From assembly GCA_965218945.1 (NCBI GenBank), contig OZ244718.1, positions 1,984,001 to 2,048,000 of the forward strand: 64,000 nucleotides of DNA, read 5' to 3'. Numbering within the stretch: position 1 is the stretch's first letter; each line of letters begins with the position of its first letter. The translations under genes and the position numbers were made by a program. The notes below the pieces were generated by a model, which did no database searches, had not been told where the DNA came from, and was given only the letters and a program-made list of their open reading frames with translations. This DNA is from DAOUJW01 sp965218945 (GTDB taxonomy: Bacteria; Chloroflexota; Dehalococcoidia; Lucifugimonadales; UBA2985). Of this stretch, positions 14,895 through 23,244 are shown one piece after another.

Positions 14895-17632
14895 ACGCAA
14901 AGCAAATCAGACCGAGTGAAGACCCACTCCAGGTCTTTATCAGCAGCCGCCAGGATCCAAAAGACGTGGAAATGTCCCGAGTCAGGTCTTTGGCCGTCAA
15001 AGAGGTGGACGGTTTCCCATTGACGAAGGTCTGGGCCTTCGAAGACGCTCCCGCTAGTTCCGAAACCGCCCGCGACCGGTACGTCAGAAACGCAGGCGGG
15101 GCGGACATGGTGATCTGGCTCATCGGTTCAACGACCACCACACCAATAGTCGAAGAAATAAGCGCCTGCATGAGGGCCCAGGGAAGACTCCTCGCCTTCA
15201 TGCTTCCCGCAACTGAAAGAGACGACGAGACAGAGGCACTGGTCCGAAGAGTGTCGAACTACGCCACTTGGAAGACAGTTGAGAACGTAGACGACCTGTC
15301 GGACCATATCAGGGCATGTCTGACTGACGAGGTCTTGCGGAGGTACCGGGACCCGGCTCCAGTCAACCACGACCTGTACCTGAGGCAAAAGCACCGGGAG
15401 AGCATCGCGGATACCAAGCGCCTCTGGGCAACATTGGGAGTTCCAGAAGACATCGCCGGCGAACTCGCCGAGAACCACTCAGTTGGGCACAAACTGACAA
15501 TCCCCACTACAGGAACACTGACGGTAAATGCGCGGCAAGGATCTGGGAAGACGCTGGCAGCACATCGGCTATACCAGTTAGCGCTGCTAAACCGTCTGCA
15601 GGACCATTTCGAGCCCCTGCCTGTATTTCTGAACGCACGTAACATCAGCGGGGACCTGAAGGATCATATTGAGGGATATACGCGAGAACAAGGACCCGTC
15701 TACACCCAGAGAGTCCTGGTCATCATAGACGGTCTAGATGAAACAGGCCGCTCCAAGGCAAATCTGTTGCTCAACCAGGCACAGTCCTACACGGACGCAA
15801 ACCAAAACGTGTCCGCGGTGGTGATCACCAGGCCGTTACCTGGCCTGAACGTCACAGCCGAAGATTACGCCCTGCCTGAGTGTGGTGAGGAGGAATTTCT
15901 TTCCATAGCGTCAAGAGTCGCAGGGCGCGAGGTCAAACAGTCTGAGATTCCTTTCCGTGAGTATCGGAGCCGACTTCCATTGTTCGCAACGATAGTCGGA
16001 GCGTACCTGAGACAACCCATGCCTATATGGGGAAGGACTCCGAGTCAAATAGTCAGCGAAATGGTTCGGCAAGTGCTGGGTGACTCACTTGACGACCTCG
16101 GAGATGCCACGGAATTCTTGAAAACTCTGGCTGTGACCTCTATCAACTCGGGAGAAAGTGTCGATAAAGCACTTGTGACAACGAAAACCTCCGAACAGGC
16201 TCTTGTGGCCAACTCACGAATCGTTGTGGAAGAAGGCGGCAAGTTCGACTTCACGCTGGCAATTTTCAGGGAGTGGTTCGCCGCCAGGGCCATTGTGGAG
16301 GGGTCAATCTCCTTTGAAGAAATTGAGCTGAACTCCGACAGGTGGATAGTCCCGCTGGCCATCGCCATCAACTCGGAAAACCCGAACATCGGCCGAGAGA
16401 TCATGGAGAAACTCGCCTCCTTAGACCCAGGGATGGCCGGGCCGGTACTGGAAGAGGTCAAGCATAACTGGTCTAAGGAAAAACACTCGGAATCACTCCC
16501 TCCAGGCACAGCAATGGAGATAGGCACCAGCATCAGAAGCGCCATGGAAAACTGGAAGGACGGACTTGGCCCCCTGATGTCTTCGCTGGGAATGCAGGCA
16601 AAGAGCAGAAACGTTCCGACACTGGGAATCGACGTACGATCAGGATGGGTCACCACCAGTTGGTACAGAGGAGACAAAGAACTTGCACCCATAGTCCAAC
16701 TTCCCAAGGATCTGCGAGAGCCCTACAAGAGGCATTATGAGGACTGGCCCAGATTGAAGGCGAGGGGCATAGAATCCACCAGAGTCTGGCCATGGAGTAT
16801 CACTCACGATGAACTATCCCAGTCACTGTCGGAACAACTCAAAAGCTTTAGACTCGCACTGGAATTGCCAGTAGGATTTCATGAATTTGCCTATGACTTT
16901 ACTAGCTACTTGCGCAAGAACCATTTCGAGGCAAGGGACATAGATACTCCAACTGACGTAGTTGACTACGTTGATAAGTGGCTACGGGAGCTGAATGGAG
17001 ACCCGAGAAGTTCCGTTATGTTCGGCATCCGCGGGTATTCCTTCACGGCGCCGGATCTAGAACTATTCCGAGAAATGGTCTCCGAACTCTCTCGGAACGG
17101 TACAGACATCCTTGTGGATCCCTGGCCGCCGCCAGACAAAGAATGGTCTCCGGGGAGAAGAGGAGGGATGTGGTTCGAGCGTTACACTGAAGAAGGGTTA
17201 CTTCAGCGTACGAATGCAATTTTCAACGGAGCACTGCAAATCTATAACCGCATAGTGGAACGGTGGCTCCCTGCGTTCGATAAGAGGAACCAAATGAGAT
17301 ACATGCTACCCTTTCGAATGAGTGGTGAACTGAGACTACTGGAAGCCAGCAAACCGAACGATCGGAAAGAGGCAGTTCTCGTCCACTGGAACGAATGGGT
17401 AGACGATATCGCCGACTCGGGGGTATTCATAGAAATGGGACGAAAGGAGAGGAACATCGACGACGATACTCGGAAGAGAATGCAGGCAGCCCAAGAAACA
17501 TTCATCGAACACGGAAGACCAAATTACAGCGGCTGGGGGGTTCTCCATGGTTACGAACCCAGACCAGCAACTACACTCGCACACGAGTGGCTGACAAACG
17601 ACCTCCGAGAACTTCATTGGGCAGAGAGGTAA
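14891..17632 (+). CDS. DUF4062-NACHT STAND ATPase, putative defence effector
   Basis: This is a 913-residue multidomain protein. The N-terminus (about 12-115) reads LQVFISSRQDPKDVEMSR and later DMVIWLIGSTTTTPIVEEIS, matching the DUF4062 (TIR-related) pattern of a VFISS strand plus a conserved acidic and Glu-Glu helix. A NACHT NTPase follows, with Walker A GSGKT (about 217-221) and Walker B VLVIIDGLDE (about 276-285). The remaining 500 or so residues are a helical region followed by a C-terminal domain with no repeats that I recognise. Such STAND proteins sense phage components and then oligomerise to trigger the N-terminal effector. The gene overlaps a 44-codon ORF and lies directly downstream of the CD-NTase. 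Confidence 0.82.
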   Translation: MNAKQIRPSEDPLQVFISSRQDPKDVEMSRVRSLAVKEVDGFPLTKVWAFEDAPASSETARDRYVRNAGGADMVIWLIGSTTTTPIVEEISACMRAQGRLLAFMLPATERDDETEALVRRVSNYATWKTVENVDDLSDHIRACLTDEVLRRYRDPAPVNHDLYLRQKHRESIADTKRLWATLGVPEDIAGELAENHSVGHKLTIPTTGTLTVNARQGSGKTLAAHRLYQLALLNRLQDHFEPLPVFLNARNISGDLKDHIEGYTREQGPVYTQRVLVIIDGLDETGRSKANLLLNQAQSYTDANQNVSAVVITRPLPGLNVTAEDYALPECGEEEFLSIASRVAGREVKQSEIPFREYRSRLPLFATIVGAYLRQPMPIWGRTPSQIVSEMVRQVLGDSLDDLGDATEFLKTLAVTSINSGESVDKALVTTKTSEQALVANSRIVVEEGGKFDFTLAIFREWFAARAIVEGSISFEEIELNSDRWIVPLAIAINSENPNIGREIMEKLASLDPGMAGPVLEEVKHNWSKEKHSESLPPGTAMEIGTSIRSAMENWKDGLGPLMSSLGMQAKSRNVPTLGIDVRSGWVTTSWYRGDKELAPIVQLPKDLREPYKRHYEDWPRLKARGIESTRVWPWSITHDELSQSLSEQLKSFRLALELPVGFHEFAYDFTSYLRKNHFEARDIDTPTDVVDYVDKWLRELNGDPRSSVMFGIRGYSFTAPDLELFREMVSELSRNGTDILVDPWPPPDKEWSPGRRGGMWFERYTEEGLLQRTNAIFNGALQIYNRIVERWLPAFDKRNQMRYMLPFRMSGELRLLEASKPNDRKEAVLVHWNEWVDDIADSGVFIEMGRKERNIDDDTRKRMQAAQETFIEHGRPNYSGWGVLHGYEPRPATTLAHEWLTNDLRELHWAER

Positions 17633-18497
17633 CGTCCAGCCACCTAGCCCAAGCACGCTTGAGAAGGTGAAGAACCGGATTTTTGTTCCTGTCCCAAAGA
17701 GTCTTGAGCAAGCGGTCCAAGCTAGTGGTGGTACCAAAGATTTCTATGTCCGATTTGACACCATTCGATGAGGCAAAACTCGGTTGAACCGGCTGTGCAA
17801 AGGCTGGTAGGATGCTGCCATTACGAATATTCCAAGACCGATCCTTCACGCAAGCTGCTCCACCAAACCAAAACGACCGGGCGACAGTGCATTTGCGGCC
17901 CGGGGCAAACTGTACCTATCAGTTCATGACGCAAGATTTGCGATTCCTCAGATCAGGACCTCCCAGCGGAAAGTTCGCAATTCAGCCTTGGCAGACCCAC
18001 CAGACTTGATAAAATCAAGAACTTTTACGTTGAGCTTCGTCCTGAACCTATAGTGGGACCTTGATTCACCCTCGTTTCGGGCAATGATTGCCGCGAGCGG
18101 CGAAGGAAGGTCCGGCGTTTGGGGCTCCGCCCGTCCGAAGTTTGCCTTCACTCTCCCATGGCCGACCAGAGCCTTCGCCGTGTCGCTCTTGCGTCGTAGT
18201 ATCCTGGGTTGGGGAATGGGGAGTCTTAACGACAGTCTCCGGCAGTGTATACTGAGGTGGCCTGGGATTCTTCATCGCAGTCCCATTATCGCCGACGGCC
18301 TACAAAGGCCACAGCGCCAGTTCGCTGAGAAGCTTAGACATGGCCTTGAATGCCACGGGATTGATGTTGAAATGGCTCACATTGCCGATATGGCTACCCA
18401 TCCCTTGGGGGCTAAAGCAGAGAAGGAAGTGTAAGTAACGAGGGTCATTAACAACTGATCCACCCAACAGCCTATTATAGCAAAGGAGGTGATGGTA
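17633..18497. other. Intergenic region at the right edge of the defence island
   Basis: About 860 bases with only short, unconvincing frames on both strands. They lack ribosome sites and resemble no family. The sequence may be decayed island DNA. A ribosome site AAAGGAGGT at 18482-18490 serves the following lipoprotein. Confidence 0.4.
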
Positions 18498-19832
18498 TTG
18501 AGATCAAGCAGAATTCGGTTTTGGACTCTAGGGCTGGTCAGCGGCGTAACGCTAGCGCTGATCTTGGCTGGGTGTGAAGGACCGCCGACTCCCACGTCCA
18601 CTCCAACTCCGACGTCCACAGCTGTTCCAACATTAACAGCTGCTCCGACAGCAACACCAGTCCCTATGCCCACACCCACCTCGTTTACTCCACCTCCGAC
18701 GTCCACAGCTATTCCAACGCTGACACCTGCTCCGACAGCGACACCAGTCCCTACATCCACACCAACCTCCACTTTGGAGCCCAGCTCCGGTCTCTTGGAC
18801 AAGCTGTCTCTGATACCAGCGCAATTCAAAGACCAAGGGGTGTGGTATGGCGATATGGGTCGCGCACTGGAGATAGCCGGCGTTCAAGCGCCGCGTAACC
18901 AAGATGACTTAAGGCAATCAATCAGTGCCCGGGATGCGTACAGTGACGCGGGCCGTGGAATCGTCCTGGCCCCAGGATTCCTGGGCGGCGTGTTCGGCGA
19001 ACAAGAGTGGGAGGAGGTCTTCGGATTCAATGGTTACGAAGTAGCTCAGGCCTTGAGCTTCGGCGAGACGAGTTCAAGGCCACTCTCCGCGGCGTATTTG
19101 GAAGGTGACTTTGACGATAATGCAATTCGGCAGAAGCTCGTGGACCTTGGGTATGAGGAGAAAGAGGCCTTCGGCCGGACCTACTTCTCGATAAGGGATG
19201 ACTATACGTGGGGTTCCTTTGCAAGGCCGGATGCGTTTGCTCATGGCGCAATGAACCGCGTTTACGTGAGCGGCGCTGCTCTAATCGCCTCTCCGGCTAC
19301 CGAGTATGTCACCGGCATGCTGGCGGCCTGGGCGAACGAATCGCCATCACTGGCAGATGACTCAGCCTTCTCCAGCATAGCACTCGCACTGGGTGACCCA
19401 CTTTCGGCAGGGCTCCTCACCAGGGAGGCTATCCTGGACTATGAGTTTGGCGACTCGGTAGCCCTATCGCAGTACGAGAAGCCGGCGGAGTGGGGCACGC
19501 TTCACGAGTGGTCCGACATGGGAGCTAGCTACGGACGAGGCGAGGAAGGCCAATGGTGGGTCTTATCCCTCTTCTACTCCGAGCCGGACGCAGCAGATGC
19601 CGACGCAGCTGAGCTCATCCAGCGCATGCGAGGGTACGATACTTCCTTAGCGTGGCTCGTCGAGCGGGGTTGGCTACAGCAGCCCATTGACCAATCATGC
19701 AGTCAACTTACGGCGGACACCCGGCAACATGAGGATGGGTCGACCTTGAGCATTCGTTGCACAATGACAGAGGACGGGACAACGGCATTGCATCTGGTGG
19801 ACCTCCGAGACCTGGGTTTTCTGCTACCATAA
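18498..19832 (+). CDS. Lipoprotein with Thr/Pro-rich linker, function unknown
   Basis: This is a secreted lipoprotein of about 444 residues. The AAAGGAGGT site ends at 18490, too close to the ATG at 18492, so TTG 18498 (MRSSRIRFW) is the likelier start. A signal helix ends in the lipobox LILAGC. A Thr/Pro linker of about 65 residues follows, typical of Chloroflexota surface proteins. The globular part, from SSGLLDKLSLIP onward, has no family I can name; it contains two segments with DDNAIRQKLVDLGYEEKE and AAELIQRMRGY helices. It probably sits on the outer face of the membrane. Confidence 0.7.
   Translation: MRSSRIRFWTLGLVSGVTLALILAGCEGPPTPTSTPTPTSTAVPTLTAAPTATPVPMPTPTSFTPPPTSTAIPTLTPAPTATPVPTSTPTSTLEPSSGLLDKLSLIPAQFKDQGVWYGDMGRALEIAGVQAPRNQDDLRQSISARDAYSDAGRGIVLAPGFLGGVFGEQEWEEVFGFNGYEVAQALSFGETSSRPLSAAYLEGDFDDNAIRQKLVDLGYEEKEAFGRTYFSIRDDYTWGSFARPDAFAHGAMNRVYVSGAALIASPATEYVTGMLAAWANESPSLADDSAFSSIALALGDPLSAGLLTREAILDYEFGDSVALSQYEKPAEWGTLHEWSDMGASYGRGEEGQWWVLSLFYSEPDAADADAAELIQRMRGYDTSLAWLVERGWLQQPIDQSCSQLTADTRQHEDGSTLSIRCTMTEDGTTALHLVDLRDLGFLLP
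18607..18780 (+). repeat. Two imperfect 87-bp tandem units in the lipoprotein linker
   Basis: The segment starting CTCCGACGTCCACAGCT at 18607 recurs at 18694 with an 87-bp period. Each unit encodes about 29 residues of the Thr/Pro linker. The reading frame is kept, so linker length can change by recombination. Confidence 0.7.
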
Positions 19833-20137
19833 CGTCGAAAGTACCCTTGACATTACCCCCGAAGTTAGTATCAATGGCTGGTAGAATCCACTTGGCTGGA
19901 CTCGAACTGCTCAAATGCGGCTGAGGCAACAGACCTGTCTCTCAACCATCGAGCTACTTGATTGAATCAGAATCTATAACCCATGAGTAACGCAGTTTTT
20001 GGTGTCGATTGACTAATATGTATGGACATGCTCACCATGAGCGGAAAGAGATGTCGGTACAAACAACTTGGGAATATTGGGAAGGCGTCTGGTCTTGTTC
20101 CATTTCGCCCATCGTCCTATCCTTTAACCATAATCAG
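19833..20137. other. Intergenic region before cdsA with a degraded tRNA-like segment
   Basis: No gene is supported. On the minus strand, about 19965-19880 has TAGCTCGATGG, a TTCGAGTCC T-loop-like motif and a terminal ACCA, but the stems do not pair well enough for a tRNA. It may be a decayed tRNA at the boundary of the accessory region. Confidence 0.35.
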
Positions 20138-20956
20138 ATGATTGCAAGAGTCTCAAGCGCTGTTGTAGGTATCCCTCTGGTGCTGGCTGCCGTCTGGGCG
20201 GGCGCGCCCTGGTTCTCCCTGTTGGCGGCAGTCGCGGGATCTCTTGGTGTGCTGGAGTTCTACAGACTCGCGGAGGAGCGAGAGGCGCGGCCCGAAGTCG
20301 TCTTGGGCATCGGGTGGACGCTGCTCTTAATAATCAGCGGGCACCAGGGCGGCTCGTTGACTATGTGGGCGCTTCTTGGTGGAGGAGCGGCCGTCTTTGC
20401 ATGGCACCAACTGGGTCGACTGAGAAGACTGTGGGGAGCGCCGTCGCTCGGCTTCCGGGACGCCATGCGCGACTACGGCTATACCACTGCGGGCGCCATC
20501 TACCTTGGGTGGCCCCTTTCGCTAGCGCTGGTCCTGCGCGCCGAGGTGCAGGGCCTGGAGTGGATTCTGATAGTCCTGTTAGGGACCTTCGCAACCGATA
20601 CGGGGGCTTTCTTCACGGGCAGGGCAATTGGCAGAAGGCCCCTTGCGCCCAGTATAAGCCCAGGCAAGACGCAGGAGGGAGCTGTAGGAGGCTTCCTGGC
20701 AGGTGTTGGGGCGGTAATGGCCCTGGCTGCACTGCTCGACCTTCCACTGTCTATTCCGGAGTCGGCTGTGCTTGGGGCGCTGGTTGCCGTGGCCGGCCAG
20801 GTCGGCGACCTTGTGGAGTCGAAGATCAAGCGCTCAGCCGGAGCGAAGGACGCGGGCGGGCTTATCCCGGGCCACGGCGGAATTCTAGACCGGCTTGATA
20901 GCGTTGTGTTCGTAATTATCGTGATATATGCTTTCTTTGTAATTGTTTCTCTGTAG
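20138..20956 (+). CDS. cdsA: Phosphatidate cytidylyltransferase
   Basis: CdsA makes CDP-diacylglycerol from phosphatidate and CTP in the membrane, for phospholipid synthesis. The protein is 272 residues from ATG 20138 (MIARVSSAVVGIPL); the upstream open extension has no membrane-protein character and is excluded. Eight or so hydrophobic segments are present. The C-terminal family signature KRSAGAKDAGGLIPGHGGILDRLD is complete, with its conserved Lys-Asp and Asp-Arg-x-Asp. It begins the cdsA-dxr-rseP operon, 10 nt before dxr. The usual upstream partners (frr, uppS) are absent from the window. Confidence 0.93.
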   Translation: MIARVSSAVVGIPLVLAAVWAGAPWFSLLAAVAGSLGVLEFYRLAEEREARPEVVLGIGWTLLLIISGHQGGSLTMWALLGGGAAVFAWHQLGRLRRLWGAPSLGFRDAMRDYGYTTAGAIYLGWPLSLALVLRAEVQGLEWILIVLLGTFATDTGAFFTGRAIGRRPLAPSISPGKTQEGAVGGFLAGVGAVMALAALLDLPLSIPESAVLGALVAVAGQVGDLVESKIKRSAGAKDAGGLIPGHGGILDRLDSVVFVIIVIYAFFVIVSL

Positions 20957-20966
20957 GACGGGCAAT

Positions 20967-22094
20967 GTGAAGAGACTGGCTATATTGGGATCTACAGGCT
21001 CAATAGGAAGGCAGACACTGGACATAGTGCGAGCTTTCCCTGAGGAGTTCTCCGTGGTAGGGCTCTCGGCAGGGCACAATCTAGATCTGCTTGCAGAGCA
21101 AGCCCGCGAGTTCCAGCCCAACGCGGTCTCCTGCGAGGAGCCTCCCGAAACCCTGGCGTCCAGTCTTCCCCCGGCGTGTCTGGTGGTCTCGCATGAAGAA
21201 GTCGCGAGCCATCCCGATGCGGACACGGTCATGGCGGCCAGCGTCGGAAAGGCGGGCCTGGCGCCCATATTGGCCGCCATTCGGGCGCAGAAGACGGTGG
21301 CGCTGGCTAACAAGGAGCCGGTGGTCATGGCGGGGCATATAGTCATGGGCGAGGCAAGACGCCTAGGGGTGGATATCCTCCCCGTGGACAGCGAGCCCAG
21401 CGCCATCTGGCAGTGCCTGCGCGGAGAGCAGAAAGACCTGTCCAGGGTGGTGATAACTGCTTCCGGGGGGGCTTTCAGAAACCGGCGCCGGGATGAGCTG
21501 GCTACGGTGACGCCGGAAGAGGCTTTGCAGCATCCAACCTGGAGCATGGGCAGGAAGATAACCATAGACTCCGCCACGCTGATGAACAAGGGCTTCGAGG
21601 TGATTGAGGCGCGCTGGCTCTTCGACCTGCCCTGGGAGAAGATAGACGTTGTTGTGCACCACCAGAGCATCATACACGCTATGGTGGAGTTCGCAGACGG
21701 CTCCGTGAAGGCGCAGCTGAGTCCCCCGGATATGCGCCTGCCAATCCAGTGCGCCCTCTTCTACCCCCAACGAGTGGAAAACGGCGCGCTGCCTCGGTTC
21801 AACCCGGTGGAGACGGGATCGCTCACCTTTGAGGCGCTGGATATAGACAGGTATCCCTGCTTCCGCCTGGCGTTGGAGGCCGGGAAGAAGGGAGCGACCT
21901 ACCCTGCGGTGATAAGCGCCGCGGACGAGGTGGCCGTGGCCCTTTTCCTGGAGCGTCGCATCGCGTTTACGAGCATCCCGGATCTGGTGGAAGATGTCCT
22001 CTCGAAGCACACGCCCGTATCCACCCCCGGCCTGGAGGACATTCTCGACGCGGACGGGTGGGCCAGGGAGGCCGCCCGCGCCTGGGCAGGTTAG
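20967..22094 (+). CDS. dxr: 1-deoxy-D-xylulose-5-phosphate reductoisomerase
   Basis: DXR converts DXP to MEP with NADPH, the first committed step of the MEP isoprenoid pathway. The GTG at 20967 puts the NADPH loop GSTGSIG close to the N-terminus as expected; total length is 375 residues. ANKEPVV and the metal-binding region VDSEPSAIWQ are present. The common His of SEHxA is Pro here, but the Asp and Glu ligands are kept. KITIDSATLMNKGFEVIEA and VVHHQSIIHAMVEF are intact. It is 6 nt from rseP and is cotranscribed with cdsA. Confidence 0.95.
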   Translation: MKRLAILGSTGSIGRQTLDIVRAFPEEFSVVGLSAGHNLDLLAEQAREFQPNAVSCEEPPETLASSLPPACLVVSHEEVASHPDADTVMAASVGKAGLAPILAAIRAQKTVALANKEPVVMAGHIVMGEARRLGVDILPVDSEPSAIWQCLRGEQKDLSRVVITASGGAFRNRRRDELATVTPEEALQHPTWSMGRKITIDSATLMNKGFEVIEARWLFDLPWEKIDVVVHHQSIIHAMVEFADGSVKAQLSPPDMRLPIQCALFYPQRVENGALPRFNPVETGSLTFEALDIDRYPCFRLALEAGKKGATYPAVISAADEVAVALFLERRIAFTSIPDLVEDVLSKHTPVSTPGLEDILDADGWAREAARAWAG

Positions 22095-22100
22095 GTAGAT

Positions 22101-23222
22101 ATGCTGGGCGGCGTCCTCGTAATAGTGGGTTTCTTCGTGATTCTGATGATTCACGAAGGCGGTCATCTGGTTGCTGCCAAGGCCTTTGGGATGAAGGCCA
22201 CCAAGTATTTCCTGGGCTTTGGGCCCACCCTGTGGTCCTTCAAGCGCGGGGAGACGGAGTACGGCGTCAAGGCTATTCCCGCCGGCGGGTTCGTCTCCAT
22301 TATAGGGATGAACCCCCTTGAGTACGTGTCGCCGGAGGAGGAACACCGCACGTACAGGGGCAGGCCCTTCTATCAGAAATCGGTGGTGGTGATGGCCGGC
22401 GTGGGTACCCACTTCATAATAGCCTTCATCCTCATATGGACTGCCAACGTTCTGATTGGCCGTCCGGACCCGGACCAGCCTCAGCTTGAGATAGCCCGGA
22501 TAGTGGCGGAAACAGCCGACGGATCTCCCACTGCCGCTGCCGAGGCTGGGCTGATGGCTGGTGACATGGTGCTTGCAATTGACGGAACGCCCCTCGAGAG
22601 GTGGAGCGACCTCACTACGGTCCTGCGGTCCAGCCCCAACCGCTTCGTGAGGATAGAGGTGGAGCGTAACGGAGAGCGGTTGACTCTGGGCGGGACGTTG
22701 ACCTCACGCATAGACCCTGACACGGGCGAGGAGGCGGGATTCCTGGGCGTGTCCCCCGAGATAGGCAGGATCCGAGACACCCCCATCGCTGGGATCGGCA
22801 CTGCCGCCGGCAGGGTTGCCACTTTTGCGCAACTGAGCGTCAGGGGGGTATGGGAGCTTGTCAGCAACTTCGGCAGCTATGTAAGCGCCGTCTTCAACAG
22901 CGACGATGAGGCCATTAACGAGGTGCGCCCGGTGAGCGTGATAGGCATTACCCAGTTCGGCGCGGCCACCCAGAGGTCCGGCCTCAACTTCACGCTGGAG
23001 CTGATAGCCTACGTAAGCGTATTTGTCGGGGTGCTGAACGCCGTACCTCTGTATCCATTCGACGGGGGCCACTTCGCGGTCGCCCTCTACCAGAAGGTCA
23101 CAGGGAGGCAGCCGGACATACGAAAGCTGGCGCCCATCGGCGCGCTGGTGTTCTTCTTCATAGTAATGGTCGGTTTACTGGGCGTCTATTTTGATATAGT
23201 CCACCCTCTGGACTTCGGCTAG
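22101..23222 (+). CDS. rseP: RseP-type site-2 membrane metalloprotease
   Basis: This 373-residue intramembrane zinc protease cleaves membrane-anchored regulators. The first helix contains HEGGH (the HExxH zinc site, residues about 18-22). GGFVSIIGMNP follows and a periplasmic PDZ domain lies at about residues 115-215. The C-terminal LYPFDGGHF supplies the conserved Asp-Gly metal ligand motif. It is the last gene of the cdsA-dxr-rseP operon. In related genomes ispG usually follows directly; here the methyltransferase/HEPN insert intervenes. Confidence 0.93.
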   Translation: MLGGVLVIVGFFVILMIHEGGHLVAAKAFGMKATKYFLGFGPTLWSFKRGETEYGVKAIPAGGFVSIIGMNPLEYVSPEEEHRTYRGRPFYQKSVVVMAGVGTHFIIAFILIWTANVLIGRPDPDQPQLEIARIVAETADGSPTAAAEAGLMAGDMVLAIDGTPLERWSDLTTVLRSSPNRFVRIEVERNGERLTLGGTLTSRIDPDTGEEAGFLGVSPEIGRIRDTPIAGIGTAAGRVATFAQLSVRGVWELVSNFGSYVSAVFNSDDEAINEVRPVSVIGITQFGAATQRSGLNFTLELIAYVSVFVGVLNAVPLYPFDGGHFAVALYQKVTGRQPDIRKLAPIGALVFFFIVMVGLLGVYFDIVHPLDFG

Positions 23223-23244
23223 AGACGGCAAATGAGGTATTGAG

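Noticed and set aside
17812..18434. Several short ORFs after the NACHT gene
   Set aside because: No good starts, no conserved motifs and amino-acid composition typical of random frames.
19880..19965. tRNA gene on the minus strand
   Set aside because: It has a T-loop-like TTCGAGTCC and a final ACCA, but the acceptor, anticodon and T stems do not pair; at best a decayed tRNA.
21370..21420. Loss of DXR activity from the His to Pro change in the metal-site motif
   Set aside because: The Asp and Glu metal ligands are intact and the changed residue is not one of them, so the enzyme is likely active.
21363..22412. 349-codon minus-strand ORF opposite dxr and rseP
   Set aside because: It spans two confirmed genes on the other strand and has low-complexity His/Gly/Arg content.
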